A stretch of DNA of 64,000 nucleotides from Gephyromycinifex aptenodytis (GCF_012277275.1 NZ_CP051155.1:1798001-1862000); one strand, 5' to 3'. Shown: positions 17,830 through 26,250, counted from the stretch's first letter. The notes: a model not told the origin generated them from the letters alone. Program-made: numbers and translations.

Positions 17830-18435
17830 ATGTTGGTCCGCGAGATCATGACTTGCCCCGCTCTGTCCATCCACGCCGACGCCGACCTCGACGCTGCAAT
17901 TCAGCTTCTGGCCGGCAAACGGGTCACCGCTCTCCCCGTGGTCGACGAGCATGAACACCTTGTCGGGGTGCTGAGCGAGATCGACGTCTTGCGCCGGGCG
18001 GTCGAGCCCGACACGCGCGCGCACGCGATCCCGGTGCAGCAGACCGCGCCGCTGCCCAAGACGGTGTCCGAGATCATGACCACCTCGCCGCACACCACGA
18101 CCGAGGGCGCTGACGTCACCGACCTCATCGAGCTGTTCACAAAAACCAGCGTCAAGAGCCTGCCGGTCGTTCGCGGCCCCAAGCTCATCGGCGTCGTGAG
18201 CCGCAGCGACATCATCCGCGCCCTCTGGCGCACCGATGCCGACCTGCTGGATGACCTGCGCTCGGCCTTCCACGACTACGGCCAGGACTCCTGGAAGATC
18301 TCCGTCGAGCATGGCGTGGTCAAGGTCGGCGGTGTCGGATCGAGTCGTGAGCGAGACATCGCTGCGGCAATCGCCCGCTCGGTACTCGGCGTGCGCCGGG
18401 TCCACGTCATCGAGCCCGAAGACCCCGCGGCGTGA
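17830..18435 (+). CDS. Tandem CBS-domain protein with C-terminal BON-like domain
   Basis: A 201-residue protein. Two CBS repeats cover about residues 1-60 (MLVREIMTCPALSIHADADL, LPVVDEHEHLVGVLSEIDVL) and 78-135 (SEIMTTSPHTTTEGADV, LPVVRGPKLIGVVSRSDII). The final ~55 residues (WKISVEHGVVKVGG, RERDIAAAIARSVLGVRRV) resemble a BON domain. CBS pairs bind adenosine nucleotides and usually gate a partner's activity. GGAG stands 5 bases before the ATG. The stop overlaps the next gene's GTG by 4 bp, tying this sensor to the thiol-redox proteins downstream. Confidence 0.85.
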   Translation: MLVREIMTCPALSIHADADLDAAIQLLAGKRVTALPVVDEHEHLVGVLSEIDVLRRAVEPDTRAHAIPVQQTAPLPKTVSEIMTTSPHTTTEGADVTDLIELFTKTSVKSLPVVRGPKLIGVVSRSDIIRALWRTDADLLDDLRSAFHDYGQDSWKISVEHGVVKVGGVGSSRERDIAAAIARSVLGVRRVHVIEPEDPAA

Positions 18436-19295
18436 CGCCCCCCTCATCGGCGCACGACGCCCCCGACGAGCAGGCAACCTCCCAGGTCGAACAAGAGCCC
18501 ACAGTCGTGACCGCAGCGGGCAACCCCCGCGCATCGTCCTCCCGGACGGCGATGTGGGTGGCGGTCATCGCGGTGATCGCACTGGTCACCGGGGTTATGG
18601 CATTCGCGGCCGGGCGACGCGCAGGCGATGCAGCGGATGCTCCCGCGGTCGCGGCCAGCGCGACCAACGCGCCCACAGAACCGGGTGCGCCCCCGGCGGG
18701 CGAGGCCGGAAATCCCTCGGAGGATGAGCTCAACGCAATGCTGGCCAAGCTGCCCCGCCGGGACCCCAACGATCCGATGGCCAAGGGCCGGCCCGACGCC
18801 AAGGTCGTCCTGATCGAGTATTCGGACTGGCGTTGCCCCTTCTGCGCACTCTGGGCACGAAACACCCTCCCGGCGCTACAAACCCACCTAGAAGACGGCA
18901 CCTTGCGGATCGAATACCGCGACATGCCTATCTTCGGGGAACAGTCCGAGGTCGCCGCGCGCGCCGGACGTGCCGCCGCGACCCAAGGCCAGTTCTGGCC
19001 CTTTTACGACGCCGTCTTCGAGGCCGCGCCCGAGCGAGGCCACCCCAATCTCGACCAAGCCAAGCTGCGCGAACTGGCCCAGAAGGCAGGCGTGCTCGAC
19101 CTCGAGCGGTTCGAGGCCGACCTTGCCGACGCCAAGACCGACGAGGGTATCGAGCGCGATGTCGCCGAAGCCCAACAGTTGGGCGCGCCGCGAAGCGTGC
19201 CGCTGTTCATCGTCGGCGATGAGGCCCTGATGGGTGCCCAACCCACTGAAGCCTTCCTGGCCGCCATCGAGCGGCAGGCCGCCAAGGCCGGCTGA
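18432..19295 (+). CDS. Membrane-anchored DsbA-like thiol:disulfide oxidoreductase
   Basis: A 287-residue protein. A cytoplasmic N-terminal tail of ~37 residues precedes one membrane segment (MWVAVIAVIALVTGVMAFAA), then an Ala/Pro-rich linker and an extracytoplasmic thioredoxin fold. The active site WRCPFC is near residue 136 and the cis-Pro loop is APRSVPLFIVG, both typical of DsbA-like proteins that form or exchange disulfides in secreted proteins. The start is a GTG overlapping the CBS gene. It is followed without a gap by the CcdA-like membrane protein, its probable redox partner. Confidence 0.87.
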   Translation: MTPPSSAHDAPDEQATSQVEQEPTVVTAAGNPRASSSRTAMWVAVIAVIALVTGVMAFAAGRRAGDAADAPAVAASATNAPTEPGAPPAGEAGNPSEDELNAMLAKLPRRDPNDPMAKGRPDAKVVLIEYSDWRCPFCALWARNTLPALQTHLEDGTLRIEYRDMPIFGEQSEVAARAGRAAATQGQFWPFYDAVFEAAPERGHPNLDQAKLRELAQKAGVLDLERFEADLADAKTDEGIERDVAEAQQLGAPRSVPLFIVGDEALMGAQPTEAFLAAIERQAAKAG

Positions 19296-20168
19296 GTGGG
19301 TACCGGATTGGGCATCGGCGACATCGGATACGCCGCGGCGTTCCTGGGTGGAGTGGCAACCTTGCTCAGCCCGTGCGCCGCAATGCTGCTGCCAGCGTTC
19401 TTCGCTTACGCCTTCACCTCGCGCACGACCCTCATCGGTCGAACGGGCCTGTTCTATCTCGGGCTCCTGACCACCCTGGTTCCGCTGGGTGCGCTGGCGG
19501 GCAGCCTGGGCGCTCTGCTCGTCGAGCACCGCCCGAGGGTGGTTCTGGTGGTCGGAGTCCTGGTGATCATCTTCGGGGTACTGCAAGCCGGCGCAATCCC
19601 GCTACCCGGTTTGACGCGGCGCCAGTCGCGCGGAGCGGACTCCGCCAGCCCGGTCTCGATCTACCTGCTCGGCACCGCCTACGGGATCGCCGGCGTGTGC
19701 TCGGGGCCGATTCTGGGTTCGGTGCTGGCCGTCGCAGCGCTGGGAGGGGACGTGCTGTACGGCGGGATCCTGCTGGCCGTGTACGCCGCGGGAATGCTGC
19801 TGCCGCTGCTGCTGCTAGCGCTTGCCTGGGACCGCTTCGACCTGGGCTCGGCGCGCTGGCTGCGCCCCCGGCCGGTGCGGCTGGCGCTGCCCGGAGCCCA
19901 TGTCGAAACGACCGTCGGCAACCTGGTCTCGGGAGGCTTGTTCGTTCTCGTGGGGCTGGTGCTGGTGTTCACCGAGGGCACCGCGGCTCTGTCCGGGGTC
20001 CTGGGCGTGCAAGCTCAGCAGTCCCTGGAAGTAGCCACCCGGCAGTGGGCTGCGCGGATCCCTGATCTGGCGGTCATCCTCGGTCTGGCCGTGTTGGCTG
20101 TGCTCGCAGTGGTGGTCGCCGCCCGCAGCCGTCGGCGCCACCAGCAGACGACAGACCGCCCGCTGTAG
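19296..20168 (+). CDS. CcdA/DsbD-type membrane thiol-disulfide transporter
   Basis: A 290-residue membrane protein of the cytochrome c biogenesis CcdA / DsbD beta-domain family, which carries reducing equivalents across the membrane. LSPCAAMLLPAFFAYAF in the first helix and AGVCSGPILGS in the fourth hold the two conserved cysteines. About seven to eight hydrophobic helices are seen, with a short charged tail. The GTG start follows the DsbA-like stop directly. An operon of CBS sensor, thioredoxin-fold protein and electron conduit suggests regulated envelope thiol chemistry. Confidence 0.87.
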   Translation: MGTGLGIGDIGYAAAFLGGVATLLSPCAAMLLPAFFAYAFTSRTTLIGRTGLFYLGLLTTLVPLGALAGSLGALLVEHRPRVVLVVGVLVIIFGVLQAGAIPLPGLTRRQSRGADSASPVSIYLLGTAYGIAGVCSGPILGSVLAVAALGGDVLYGGILLAVYAAGMLLPLLLLALAWDRFDLGSARWLRPRPVRLALPGAHVETTVGNLVSGGLFVLVGLVLVFTEGTAALSGVLGVQAQQSLEVATRQWAARIPDLAVILGLAVLAVLAVVVAARSRRRHQQTTDRPL

Positions 20169-20198
20169 CGCCGAACGGCACTAGCAACGGGCGGTCTG
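20152..20198. terminator. Candidate bidirectional terminator between ccdA-like and nfu genes
   Basis: An 11-bp perfect inverted repeat (CAGACCGCCCG and its complement) with a 25-base loop. The left arm lies inside the last codons of the CcdA-like gene and the right arm 7 bp from the end of the convergent Nfu gene. Confidence 0.5.
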
Positions 20199-20204
20199 GC
20201 TAGC

Positions 20205-20849
20205 TCAATCGGAACCGCGCCGAAGACTGGGCCACGGGGCTTTGCGCCCCGGCGAAGGCTCGGCCTCGATCTGACGCACCTGCACCACTTGCGGGCAGGC
20301 GGCCCGAAGGTCGGCCTCCACTCGAGTGTGCAATGTGGAGCTGGCGCCCGAGCAGTGGCCGCAGGCCCCGGTGAGGCGCACATCGACGCGGCCATCCTGA
20401 ACCTGGACCAACTCGATGTGGCCGCCATGCGAGCGCACATACTCACCTGCCGGGCCCTGGATGACGCACTGGGCAGCCCAGGCCAACTCCCGGTCGCTGT
20501 CGTTGTAGGCAACCTGGGCCGCGCGATCTGCTTCAGGAGACAGCGCATCTGCACTGTTTTGCCCCGATTGGCGAACGATCCATCCGTCGGCGTCGGCCAG
20601 CGCCGCCGTCAACGCCGTCCGTACGCGCGGGCCCAGCTCCCGCCAGGAGCCACCTTCGGGCAGCGTGATGAGCACGGCTGCCGGCTCGACCCGCATCCCG
20701 GCCAACTCACCGGTGCTGAGCAGACGCCCCAGCTCGCCAGGTGCCTGCGACACGTCGCCGCGCACCGGCAGCGCCCCCGGCGGAGTCACCCACCGAAGCT
20801 GCAACGGCTCACCGGGCACCGATTCCGGGTGTACGGGAATGAGTTCCAT
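20205..20849 (-). CDS. Nfu/NifU C-terminal-domain Fe-S scaffold protein
   Basis: A 214-residue protein. Residues ~1-85 resemble the Nfu N-terminal domain (LRWVTPPGALPVRG, LAGMRVEPAAVLITLPEG, WRELGPRVRTALTAAL). Residues ~135-195 are a NifU-like domain (GGHIELVQVQDGRVDVRLTG) with the cluster motif GACGHCSGASSTL, the CxxC that binds a transferable [4Fe-4S] cluster. The start was set at MELIPVHPES because AAGGAA lies 5 bases upstream. It follows feoB by 14 bp on the same strand, so iron import and cluster assembly are probably co-transcribed and iron-controlled. Confidence 0.85.
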   Translation of the reverse strand: MELIPVHPESVPGEPLQLRWVTPPGALPVRGDVSQAPGELGRLLSTGELAGMRVEPAAVLITLPEGGSWRELGPRVRTALTAALADADGWIVRQSGQNSADALSPEADRAAQVAYNDSDRELAWAAQCVIQGPAGEYVRSHGGHIELVQVQDGRVDVRLTGACGHCSGASSTLHTRVEADLRAACPQVVQVRQIEAEPSPGRKAPWPSLRRGSD

Positions 20850-20863
20850 CGTCGTTCCTTCGC

Positions 20864-22813
20864 TCAACCCGTCCATGCGGAGACGACGAGCCGGGCCAGA
20901 TAGCCCAACCCCCAGGCGAGAGCGAACATATACCCGAAGGCAATCGCGGGCCACTTCCAGGAACCGGTCTCGCGTCTCATCACCCCTACGGTTGCCATGC
21001 ACTGCAGGGCGTAGAGGAAGAAGACGAGCAGCGCGGCGATCGTCGGCGGCGAGAACAGTGGCTCACCGGCGTGTTCACCGTCTGCCACGGTCATGTTGGC
21101 CAGCGCGTCGCCGGGGTTATCCGGATCGCTGGCCGCGGCAACCTGCCCCAGGGTCGCCACGAACACTTCGCGGGCCGACAACGACGCCAGGACACCGATG
21201 TTGATGCGCCAGTCGAAGCCGAGCGGTTCGAAGACCGGCTGGGCCACCCGTCCGAGGGAGGCTGCGTAGCTGTTGTCGAGCACGTACTCGGCCACGACGC
21301 CTTCGTCGTTGACGTCGATCCCGGCAGCGGACATCTCCGCAGGCGAGCGGGCGGGCAGGTTGAGCAGCAGCCACAGGATGATCGTCGTGGTCAAGATGAT
21401 GGTCGTGACCTTGCGCAGGAAGGCCCGGCAGGAGTCCCACACGGCCAGTCCGACCGAACGAAGGCTGGGCACCCGGTAGGTCGGCATCTCCATGTAGAAC
21501 GGCAGTACCGGTCCACGCCGTTCGCCGAAGCGCTGGAAGACCCACGCGGCGGCCATCGCCGAGACCGCCCCGGCCAGGTAGAGGGCGAACATGATCGTGC
21601 CTTGGGCGCCGAAGGGCCCGAAGGTGGCCTCGCGGGGCACCAGCAGGCCGATGAGCAGCACATAAACCGGCAACCGGGCCGAGCAGGTCATGAGCGGCGC
21701 GGCCATCATCGTGGAGATGCGGTCCCGCGCCGAAGGCAGCGTACGGGTGGCCATGATGCCCGGGATCGCGCAGGCCACGCTGGAGAGCAGGGCCACGAAG
21801 GCTCGCCCTTCCAAGCCCGCCCGGCTCATCACACGGTCCATGAGGAAGGCCGCCCTGGACATGTATCCGACGCCCTCCATGAGGGAGACCAGGAAGAACA
21901 ACAGGGCGATCTGCGGGAGGAAGACCAGCACGCCTCCCACCCCACCGATGAGCGCGTCAGACAGGAAGCTGGCCAGCCACGGGTTCGTGACGTGCTCGGC
22001 GACCAGCCCGCCAAGGGCGGCGAAGGCCGACTCGACCAGGTCCTGCAGCGGCGCCGCGACAGTGAAGATCGTCTGGAAGAACGCGAACATCACGGCGAAG
22101 AAGACCAGCGTTCCCCACACCGGGTGCAACAGGACCGAATCGATGCGCCGGGTGCGCTGGTCGGCTTGCGGAACTGTGTAGCGCGCAGAGCTGAGCACGG
22201 AGTCGATCCACGAGGTCAGCTCGGCTGGGTCCGTGGGCGGGGGCACAACCGGGGTGGGCCAGGACCGGGCATCGGCCAGGCGGCGTCGCAAGTCCGCCAG
22301 TCCGGCGCCACCGCCCACCACCGGGACGACCGGCACCCCGAGCGCCCGTTCCAGCGCGGCTAGGTCCAAAGCGCCACCGCGGCGTTGCAGTTCGTCACCG
22401 AAGGTGACCACCACGGTGCTGGGCAAACCAACCTGCAGGACATGGGCGAGCAGCCCCAGGGAGCGACGCAGAGTCGTCGCATCCAGCAGCACCAGCAGCG
22501 CATCTGGGGTCTGCGTCGCGGCGTCCTCGGGATCGAGCACGTCGATGACGACATGCTCGTCCGGGCTGATCGGGTCCAGGCTGTAGGTGCCCGGCAGGTC
22601 CTCGATGAGCAGGTCCTCACCATCGACCCGGCATAGTCCTTCGTAACGTGCCACGGTCACGCCGGGATAGTTGCCGGTCTTGGCCCGCAGCCCGGTCAGG
22701 GCGTTGAACAGAGTCGTCTTACCGCTGTTGGGGCTTCCGACCAGCGCGATCCGGGCTTTGACCGGGTTCTTCAGCGTCGCGGAGCCGCCCCCGTGGTGTT
22801 CGTGTCCGCTCAT
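20864..22813 (-). CDS. feoB: Ferrous iron transporter FeoB
   Basis: A 649-residue Fe(II) importer with an N-terminal G domain and a polytopic membrane domain. G1 is GSPNSGKTTLFNALTG, G3 is DLPGTYSLDPISPDEH, and the membrane core includes SSVACAIPGIMATRTLP and a late cysteine in LQCMATVGVMRRETG. The G4 position, normally NxxD, reads TFGD in VVVTFGDELQRRGG, so the guanine-specificity Asn is absent. This may relax or alter nucleotide preference. The start overlaps the feoA stop by 4 bp. Confidence 0.95.
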   Translation of the reverse strand: MSGHEHHGGGSATLKNPVKARIALVGSPNSGKTTLFNALTGLRAKTGNYPGVTVARYEGLCRVDGEDLLIEDLPGTYSLDPISPDEHVVIDVLDPEDAATQTPDALLVLLDATTLRRSLGLLAHVLQVGLPSTVVVTFGDELQRRGGALDLAALERALGVPVVPVVGGGAGLADLRRRLADARSWPTPVVPPPTDPAELTSWIDSVLSSARYTVPQADQRTRRIDSVLLHPVWGTLVFFAVMFAFFQTIFTVAAPLQDLVESAFAALGGLVAEHVTNPWLASFLSDALIGGVGGVLVFLPQIALLFFLVSLMEGVGYMSRAAFLMDRVMSRAGLEGRAFVALLSSVACAIPGIMATRTLPSARDRISTMMAAPLMTCSARLPVYVLLIGLLVPREATFGPFGAQGTIMFALYLAGAVSAMAAAWVFQRFGERRGPVLPFYMEMPTYRVPSLRSVGLAVWDSCRAFLRKVTTIILTTTIILWLLLNLPARSPAEMSAAGIDVNDEGVVAEYVLDNSYAASLGRVAQPVFEPLGFDWRINIGVLASLSAREVFVATLGQVAAASDPDNPGDALANMTVADGEHAGEPLFSPPTIAALLVFFLYALQCMATVGVMRRETGSWKWPAIAFGYMFALAWGLGYLARLVVSAWTG

Positions 22814-23160
22814 GAGTCGATCGCTACGCAGATGGACTCGGCCTGGCGGCGGCGCAGGGCGATCTCAGTGTCGGCGACACGGAAGATGAATGGGTCCCCC
22901 ATCGGGGCACGGCGCAGCAACTCGATGTGCGCGCCTGGGGTGAACCCCAAGTCGAAGAGGCGGCGCGTCGTCTCGGTGCTCATGCTGTCGCGGAATCCGA
23001 GCAACGTCGCGCTCTGCCCGACGTGCAGCGCGGCCAGCGAACCCGCTGCGGCGCCGGGCCGGCGCCACCAGCGGCGTTCTCGTTCGAGCCCGGCGGCAGG
23101 AGTCGGCACAGGCGCCGACTCAACGACTCGGGCGGATAGCGATGATGACAACTGCGACAT
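22810..23160 (-). CDS. feoA: FeoA-domain protein
   Basis: A 116-residue protein with an SH3-like FeoA domain from about residue 42 (AALHVGQSATLLGF, RLFDLGFTPGAHIELL, PMGDPFIFRVADTEIALRR). FeoA is the small cytosolic partner of FeoB. The first 40 residues form a hydrophilic extension not seen in short FeoA. It is the first gene of the feoA-feoB-nfu unit and has an IdeR/DtxR-like box 94 bp upstream, so repression by Fe(II) is expected. Confidence 0.92.
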   Translation of the reverse strand: MSQLSSSLSARVVESAPVPTPAAGLERERRWWRRPGAAAGSLAALHVGQSATLLGFRDSMSTETTRRLFDLGFTPGAHIELLRRAPMGDPFIFRVADTEIALRRRQAESICVAIDS

Positions 23161-23579
23161 TTCAGGTCTCCGACCAGGTTTGGGTCAGCTTGCACGGAAC
23201 TCCCGGCGGCACTTTGAAACAGGCCGCACAGGGGCAGCAAGGATCTCATAGCTGCAGGCAAGGCTAACCTCAGGCATTTCCATTTTCTACCGTGTTCCTC
23301 GTCACGGAACAGAGCGCACCTGGCGACAGCAGCGGGGCAGCCCTAGCCAGGCCTGCCGACCAAGCCCCGGAAGTTGCGGCGGCCGGCCCATTCGCCTGCT
23401 CCCGCGCGGGCCCTATGGGGCTGTTTGCTGCGATTGCGGCCGCCCACCGCCTCCGACCTCGAGCTGACCCCCGCGCCGCCGCGATGGGTCAATTTCGTTG
23501 GCTCGCAAGATTTTCGGACCAAGAAGCGCTCAGGATCGCCCGGCCGGCGCCGATTCCTCAGGGGAGCGAAGGAGGTGCC
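23161..23579. other. Divergent intergenic region between feoA and the SipW-type operon
   Basis: This 419-bp region separates divergent genes. It holds the iron box at 23254-23272 near feoA. An open frame entering from 23292 on the plus strand precedes the first exported protein but lacks a ribosome site and protein-like content until the GTG at 23580. Nothing else is recognised. Confidence 0.5.
23254..23272 (-). promoter_or_regulatory. IdeR/DtxR-type iron box upstream of feoAB
   Basis: On the minus strand this reads TGAGGTTAGCCTTGCCTGC. It matches the 19-bp consensus TTAGGTTAGCCTAACCTAA at 14 positions, with the core AGGTTAGCCT complete. Fe(II)-bound IdeR/DtxR would repress feoAB from here. 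Confidence 0.7.
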
Positions 23580-24221
23580 GTGCCGACCCCGAGGACACGG
23601 ATGATTCGCGCCGCCGCCGCGGCTGCCCTCGGTGTGGCCTTTCTCGCCGGATCAACCCCGGGCTACGCCGCCTGGCAGCAGGCGCACTCCGCTCGCGACC
23701 TGCAACAGCAACCCACAGGTCTCGACCTGGTGGCCGGGCAGCGACGTCTGCTGCTGACCCGCTCCTACGCCCAGAAGCCGGTGGACATCAGCGCTAACCC
23801 GGCCGCGTACCGATTCGTTGTCGGCGACTCCCTCACCGTGGAACTCCCGGTCACCCTCTACGTCGGCCAGGACATGCCGCAGGCGGTGCTGGCGGTCCAG
23901 GTACCCAAAGCCAGCGGCGATTCCCGCCTGGCCGAGGAATTCGCCGCCACCGCGAACACGCTGGAGATCCGCCCCACGCAGGGAGCCCCGGCGTTGGCCG
24001 CGGTCACCGGTAACACGATGGCCCGCAAGGTCACCCCCGCCGCGCACGGACATACCTACCTCGTCAGATGGAGCACCCGCACCCGCCCCACCCGCGACGG
24101 TAAGACGCCACGCACCGGCGACGCGGCGAACCTGTGGGGTTCCGGGGCGCCAGCCCTGCAAGGCGTGGCGGTAGGGGCACGCCCGATGACGATCACCCTG
24201 GCACCGGAGGCCACCCCATGA
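23580..24221 (+). CDS. Exported protein with alternate (SipW/TasA-type) signal peptide
   Basis: A 213-residue secreted protein. The signal region is RMIRAAAAAALGVAFLAGS followed by TPGYAAWQQ; the aromatic Trp just after the hydrophobic core is typical of the alternate-signal family exported with SipW-like peptidases. The mature part contains FVVGDSLTVELPVTLYVG, like the beta-sandwich of that family. The GTG was chosen because AAGGAGG lies 4 bases upstream; an ATG seven codons later is an alternative. It is coupled by ATGA to the next gene. Confidence 0.65.
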   Translation: MPTPRTRMIRAAAAAALGVAFLAGSTPGYAAWQQAHSARDLQQQPTGLDLVAGQRRLLLTRSYAQKPVDISANPAAYRFVVGDSLTVELPVTLYVGQDMPQAVLAVQVPKASGDSRLAEEFAATANTLEIRPTQGAPALAAVTGNTMARKVTPAAHGHTYLVRWSTRTRPTRDGKTPRTGDAANLWGSGAPALQGVAVGARPMTITLAPEATP

Positions 24222-25321
24222 GTGCGACGGCCACCCGAGGCAGCATCACCCGGCGGCAGGCCCGCCGCCGCCAACTGCGGCGCACCCTCATCACCCTGGC
24301 TGCGGTGAGCGTCCTTGGCACCTCCGCCCGGGCGCTACCCGCAGCCCCGCAACCGGCGCCGCAGACCACCCCGGGTAGCGCGGGCAGCGCGGCCTCGGTC
24401 CGCACGGTCGTCCCTGCGATCCACATGGGCAGCGCCGCGATCGATCTGAGCACCCCCGCTGGAGCCCAACCTGAGCGGGTGCTGCTCACCGGCCGCAGCG
24501 GTATCCCGCTGGCCTACCGACCAGCCGCACTCTCCGTGGCGCCCGGCCCCGGAATGAGTACCGCCGAGACCCGCCGGCTCCTGGACGCGGGCGGGCTACG
24601 GGTCGATTACGCGGCGGGCGCCACCACCTGCGGCAAAGACCCCCGCTGGGGCTTGCCGCTGACCCCCACCCACCTCGACGCAGCCGGGGCCCCCACCCCG
24701 ACCACCGCCGAAAAACTCGCCGCCGACACCTCGGCGCAGGTCTGTGTGAAGACCTCCTCGAAGCTGTCCCAGGCTCAACTGATCGGCGCTTTCGCCGGCC
24801 GCAGCCTGCTGCTGCGCACCCGCTGGGACTCCACCACCCCGGCACCGTCTACCTGGTCGGCGACGACGATGTGGGAGGTGCCTTATGTCGTGCCGTTACC
24901 TCCGGCGCTGGCACCCAAGGGCAAACCCGCCTGCGCCCCCGCCCGAAAACGCAGCCTGAACATCAACTGGGCTTGGCCGAATGCGACTGCGCCACCTGCC
25001 AAGTCAGCCATCAGCCGGTGGTCGATCCTAGTCAGGCCCGCAGTCGGTAAGGGCGAATGGAAACTGCTCGCCGACACCCGCGGCGGCAGCGCGGATCGAT
25101 CCGAGCGGGTGTACGCCGCCGCCTTCCGGGCCGCCAAGTTGGCGCCGGGCGACTACGACCTGGCTGTGCGCGCCTACCCCTTTGCCAAGGACACCACCCG
25201 CTATGTCGACTCCGCCAACACCTGGCGGGTGAGGGTGCCGAAGAGGGGGGCCCCGACCTGCGGACCGGTGGGTACCAACGACACGGCGCTGGTTGCCGGG
25301 TACGGGGGGTTGCTGCAGTGA
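24218..25321 (+). CDS. Putative exported protein of the SipW-type operon
   Basis: A 367-residue protein of unknown family. An Arg-rich start (ITRRQARRRQLRR) precedes a hydrophobic core (TLITLAAVSVLGTSARAL), giving a signal peptide, and then a Pro/Ala/Thr-rich linker. The mature region has four cysteines (ATTCGK, QVCVK, PACAPA, PTCGPV), consistent with two disulfides outside the cell. GGAGG precedes the ATG by 7 bases. It overlaps both neighbours by 4 bp, so the three products probably act together at the cell surface. Confidence 0.6.
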   Translation: MSATATRGSITRRQARRRQLRRTLITLAAVSVLGTSARALPAAPQPAPQTTPGSAGSAASVRTVVPAIHMGSAAIDLSTPAGAQPERVLLTGRSGIPLAYRPAALSVAPGPGMSTAETRRLLDAGGLRVDYAAGATTCGKDPRWGLPLTPTHLDAAGAPTPTTAEKLAADTSAQVCVKTSSKLSQAQLIGAFAGRSLLLRTRWDSTTPAPSTWSATTMWEVPYVVPLPPALAPKGKPACAPARKRSLNINWAWPNATAPPAKSAISRWSILVRPAVGKGEWKLLADTRGGSADRSERVYAAAFRAAKLAPGDYDLAVRAYPFAKDTTRYVDSANTWRVRVPKRGAPTCGPVGTNDTALVAGYGGLLQ

Positions 25322-26250
25322 AGACTGTCCTGCGCGCCATCGTCTCGACCGTGGCGCTGATCGTGCTGATCCCGCTGGTGCTCATGCCCGCTCTGGCAGG
25401 CTGGGTGGTGCTCCCGATCACCTCGAGCGCCCTGGAACCGCAGATCCGGGCAGGCAGCGTCGTGGTGGTCGATCCGATCGATCCGCAGGCCGAGGGCGCC
25501 CCGAGCGTGCAGGTAGGCGACGTGGTCACCTTCACCCCGCAACTCGGATCGTCCGAGTTGGCGACCCGGCGGGTGGCCTCGATCGCGGACTCCCCTGACG
25601 GGCGACGTCTCACCTTCGCCCCCGGCGGTCGTAGTTCCGCAGATGAGCTCTCGGCGCAAGCCGGGCAGGTGCGGGCGCTGGCCCGCTACCACCTGCCATA
25701 TGCGGGGACAGTGTTGTCGTGGGTGCCGCCCACCCACCGTCCTTGGTGGGCTCGCGCCCTGGGGATCTTGGCGCTGTCCTACGCGGCGTGGCAACTGTGG
25801 CGGCGACGCGAGGAACTGCCGAACCCCGAGGGAGGCCGGGACGAGGCCGTCGGCCCCCACCAGGCCCGCCCGAGTCGCAGCGCCGCCCGTCGCGGCCGCC
25901 GCGAGGTGCGGCGGGATGCACGTTCCCGGGCGACCGCATCTGTGCGATCCACTCCTGGCGTCGCGGCCCGGCTGGATGCCTTGGCCGGGTTGCTGTTGTC
26001 GGCGCGGCGCAGCTCCGGCGGGCGACACCGCGCCACCCCCGAGCAGATCGTTGCCAGCGTGCGCGCCCAGGAAGCGGACGTGGAACGGGTGAGCGCCCAA
26101 GGGCTGCAGGCGGTGGGCGTCGCCGACCCAGGCAGACACGAACCAGGCGGGGCCGCCTCGAACGCCGATGAACCAGGCCGTCCAGGCCCCAGTCGGCCAC
26201 GAACTGGACTCACCGAATCGGGCGGTCGCGGCGCAGGCCGCGCTGAATAG
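25318..26250 (+). CDS. Signal peptidase I homologue (S26, SipW-type) lacking catalytic residues
   Basis: A 310-residue membrane protein. It begins with a hydrophobic helix (residues ~4-33), followed by the S26 box as ITSSALEPQIRAGSVVVVDP, then VGDVVTFTP and LATRRVASI, a family-like YAGTVLSWVPP, a second helix (RALGILALSYAAWQLW) and a ~140-residue basic tail. In active enzymes the box reads S-G-S-M-E-P. Here the Ser position is Ala38, and the general-base His of THRV is Arg84. The Lys/Gly-Asp region is also altered (APGGRSS). Processing activity is therefore doubtful; a chaperone-like or anchoring role is inferred. The GTG start overlaps the upstream stop (GTGA). Confidence 0.75.
   Translation: MKTVLRAIVSTVALIVLIPLVLMPALAGWVVLPITSSALEPQIRAGSVVVVDPIDPQAEGAPSVQVGDVVTFTPQLGSSELATRRVASIADSPDGRRLTFAPGGRSSADELSAQAGQVRALARYHLPYAGTVLSWVPPTHRPWWARALGILALSYAAWQLWRRREELPNPEGGRDEAVGPHQARPSRSAARRGRREVRRDARSRATASVRSTPGVAARLDALAGLLLSARRSSGGRHRATPEQIVASVRAQEADVERVSAQGLQAVGVADPGRHEPGGAASNADEPGRPGPSRPRTGLTESGGRGAGRAE

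Noticed and set aside
21071-22363. A 430-codon open frame antisense to feoB
   Set aside because: The product is dominated by Gly, Arg, His and Glu without motifs, while feoB on the other strand is unmistakable.
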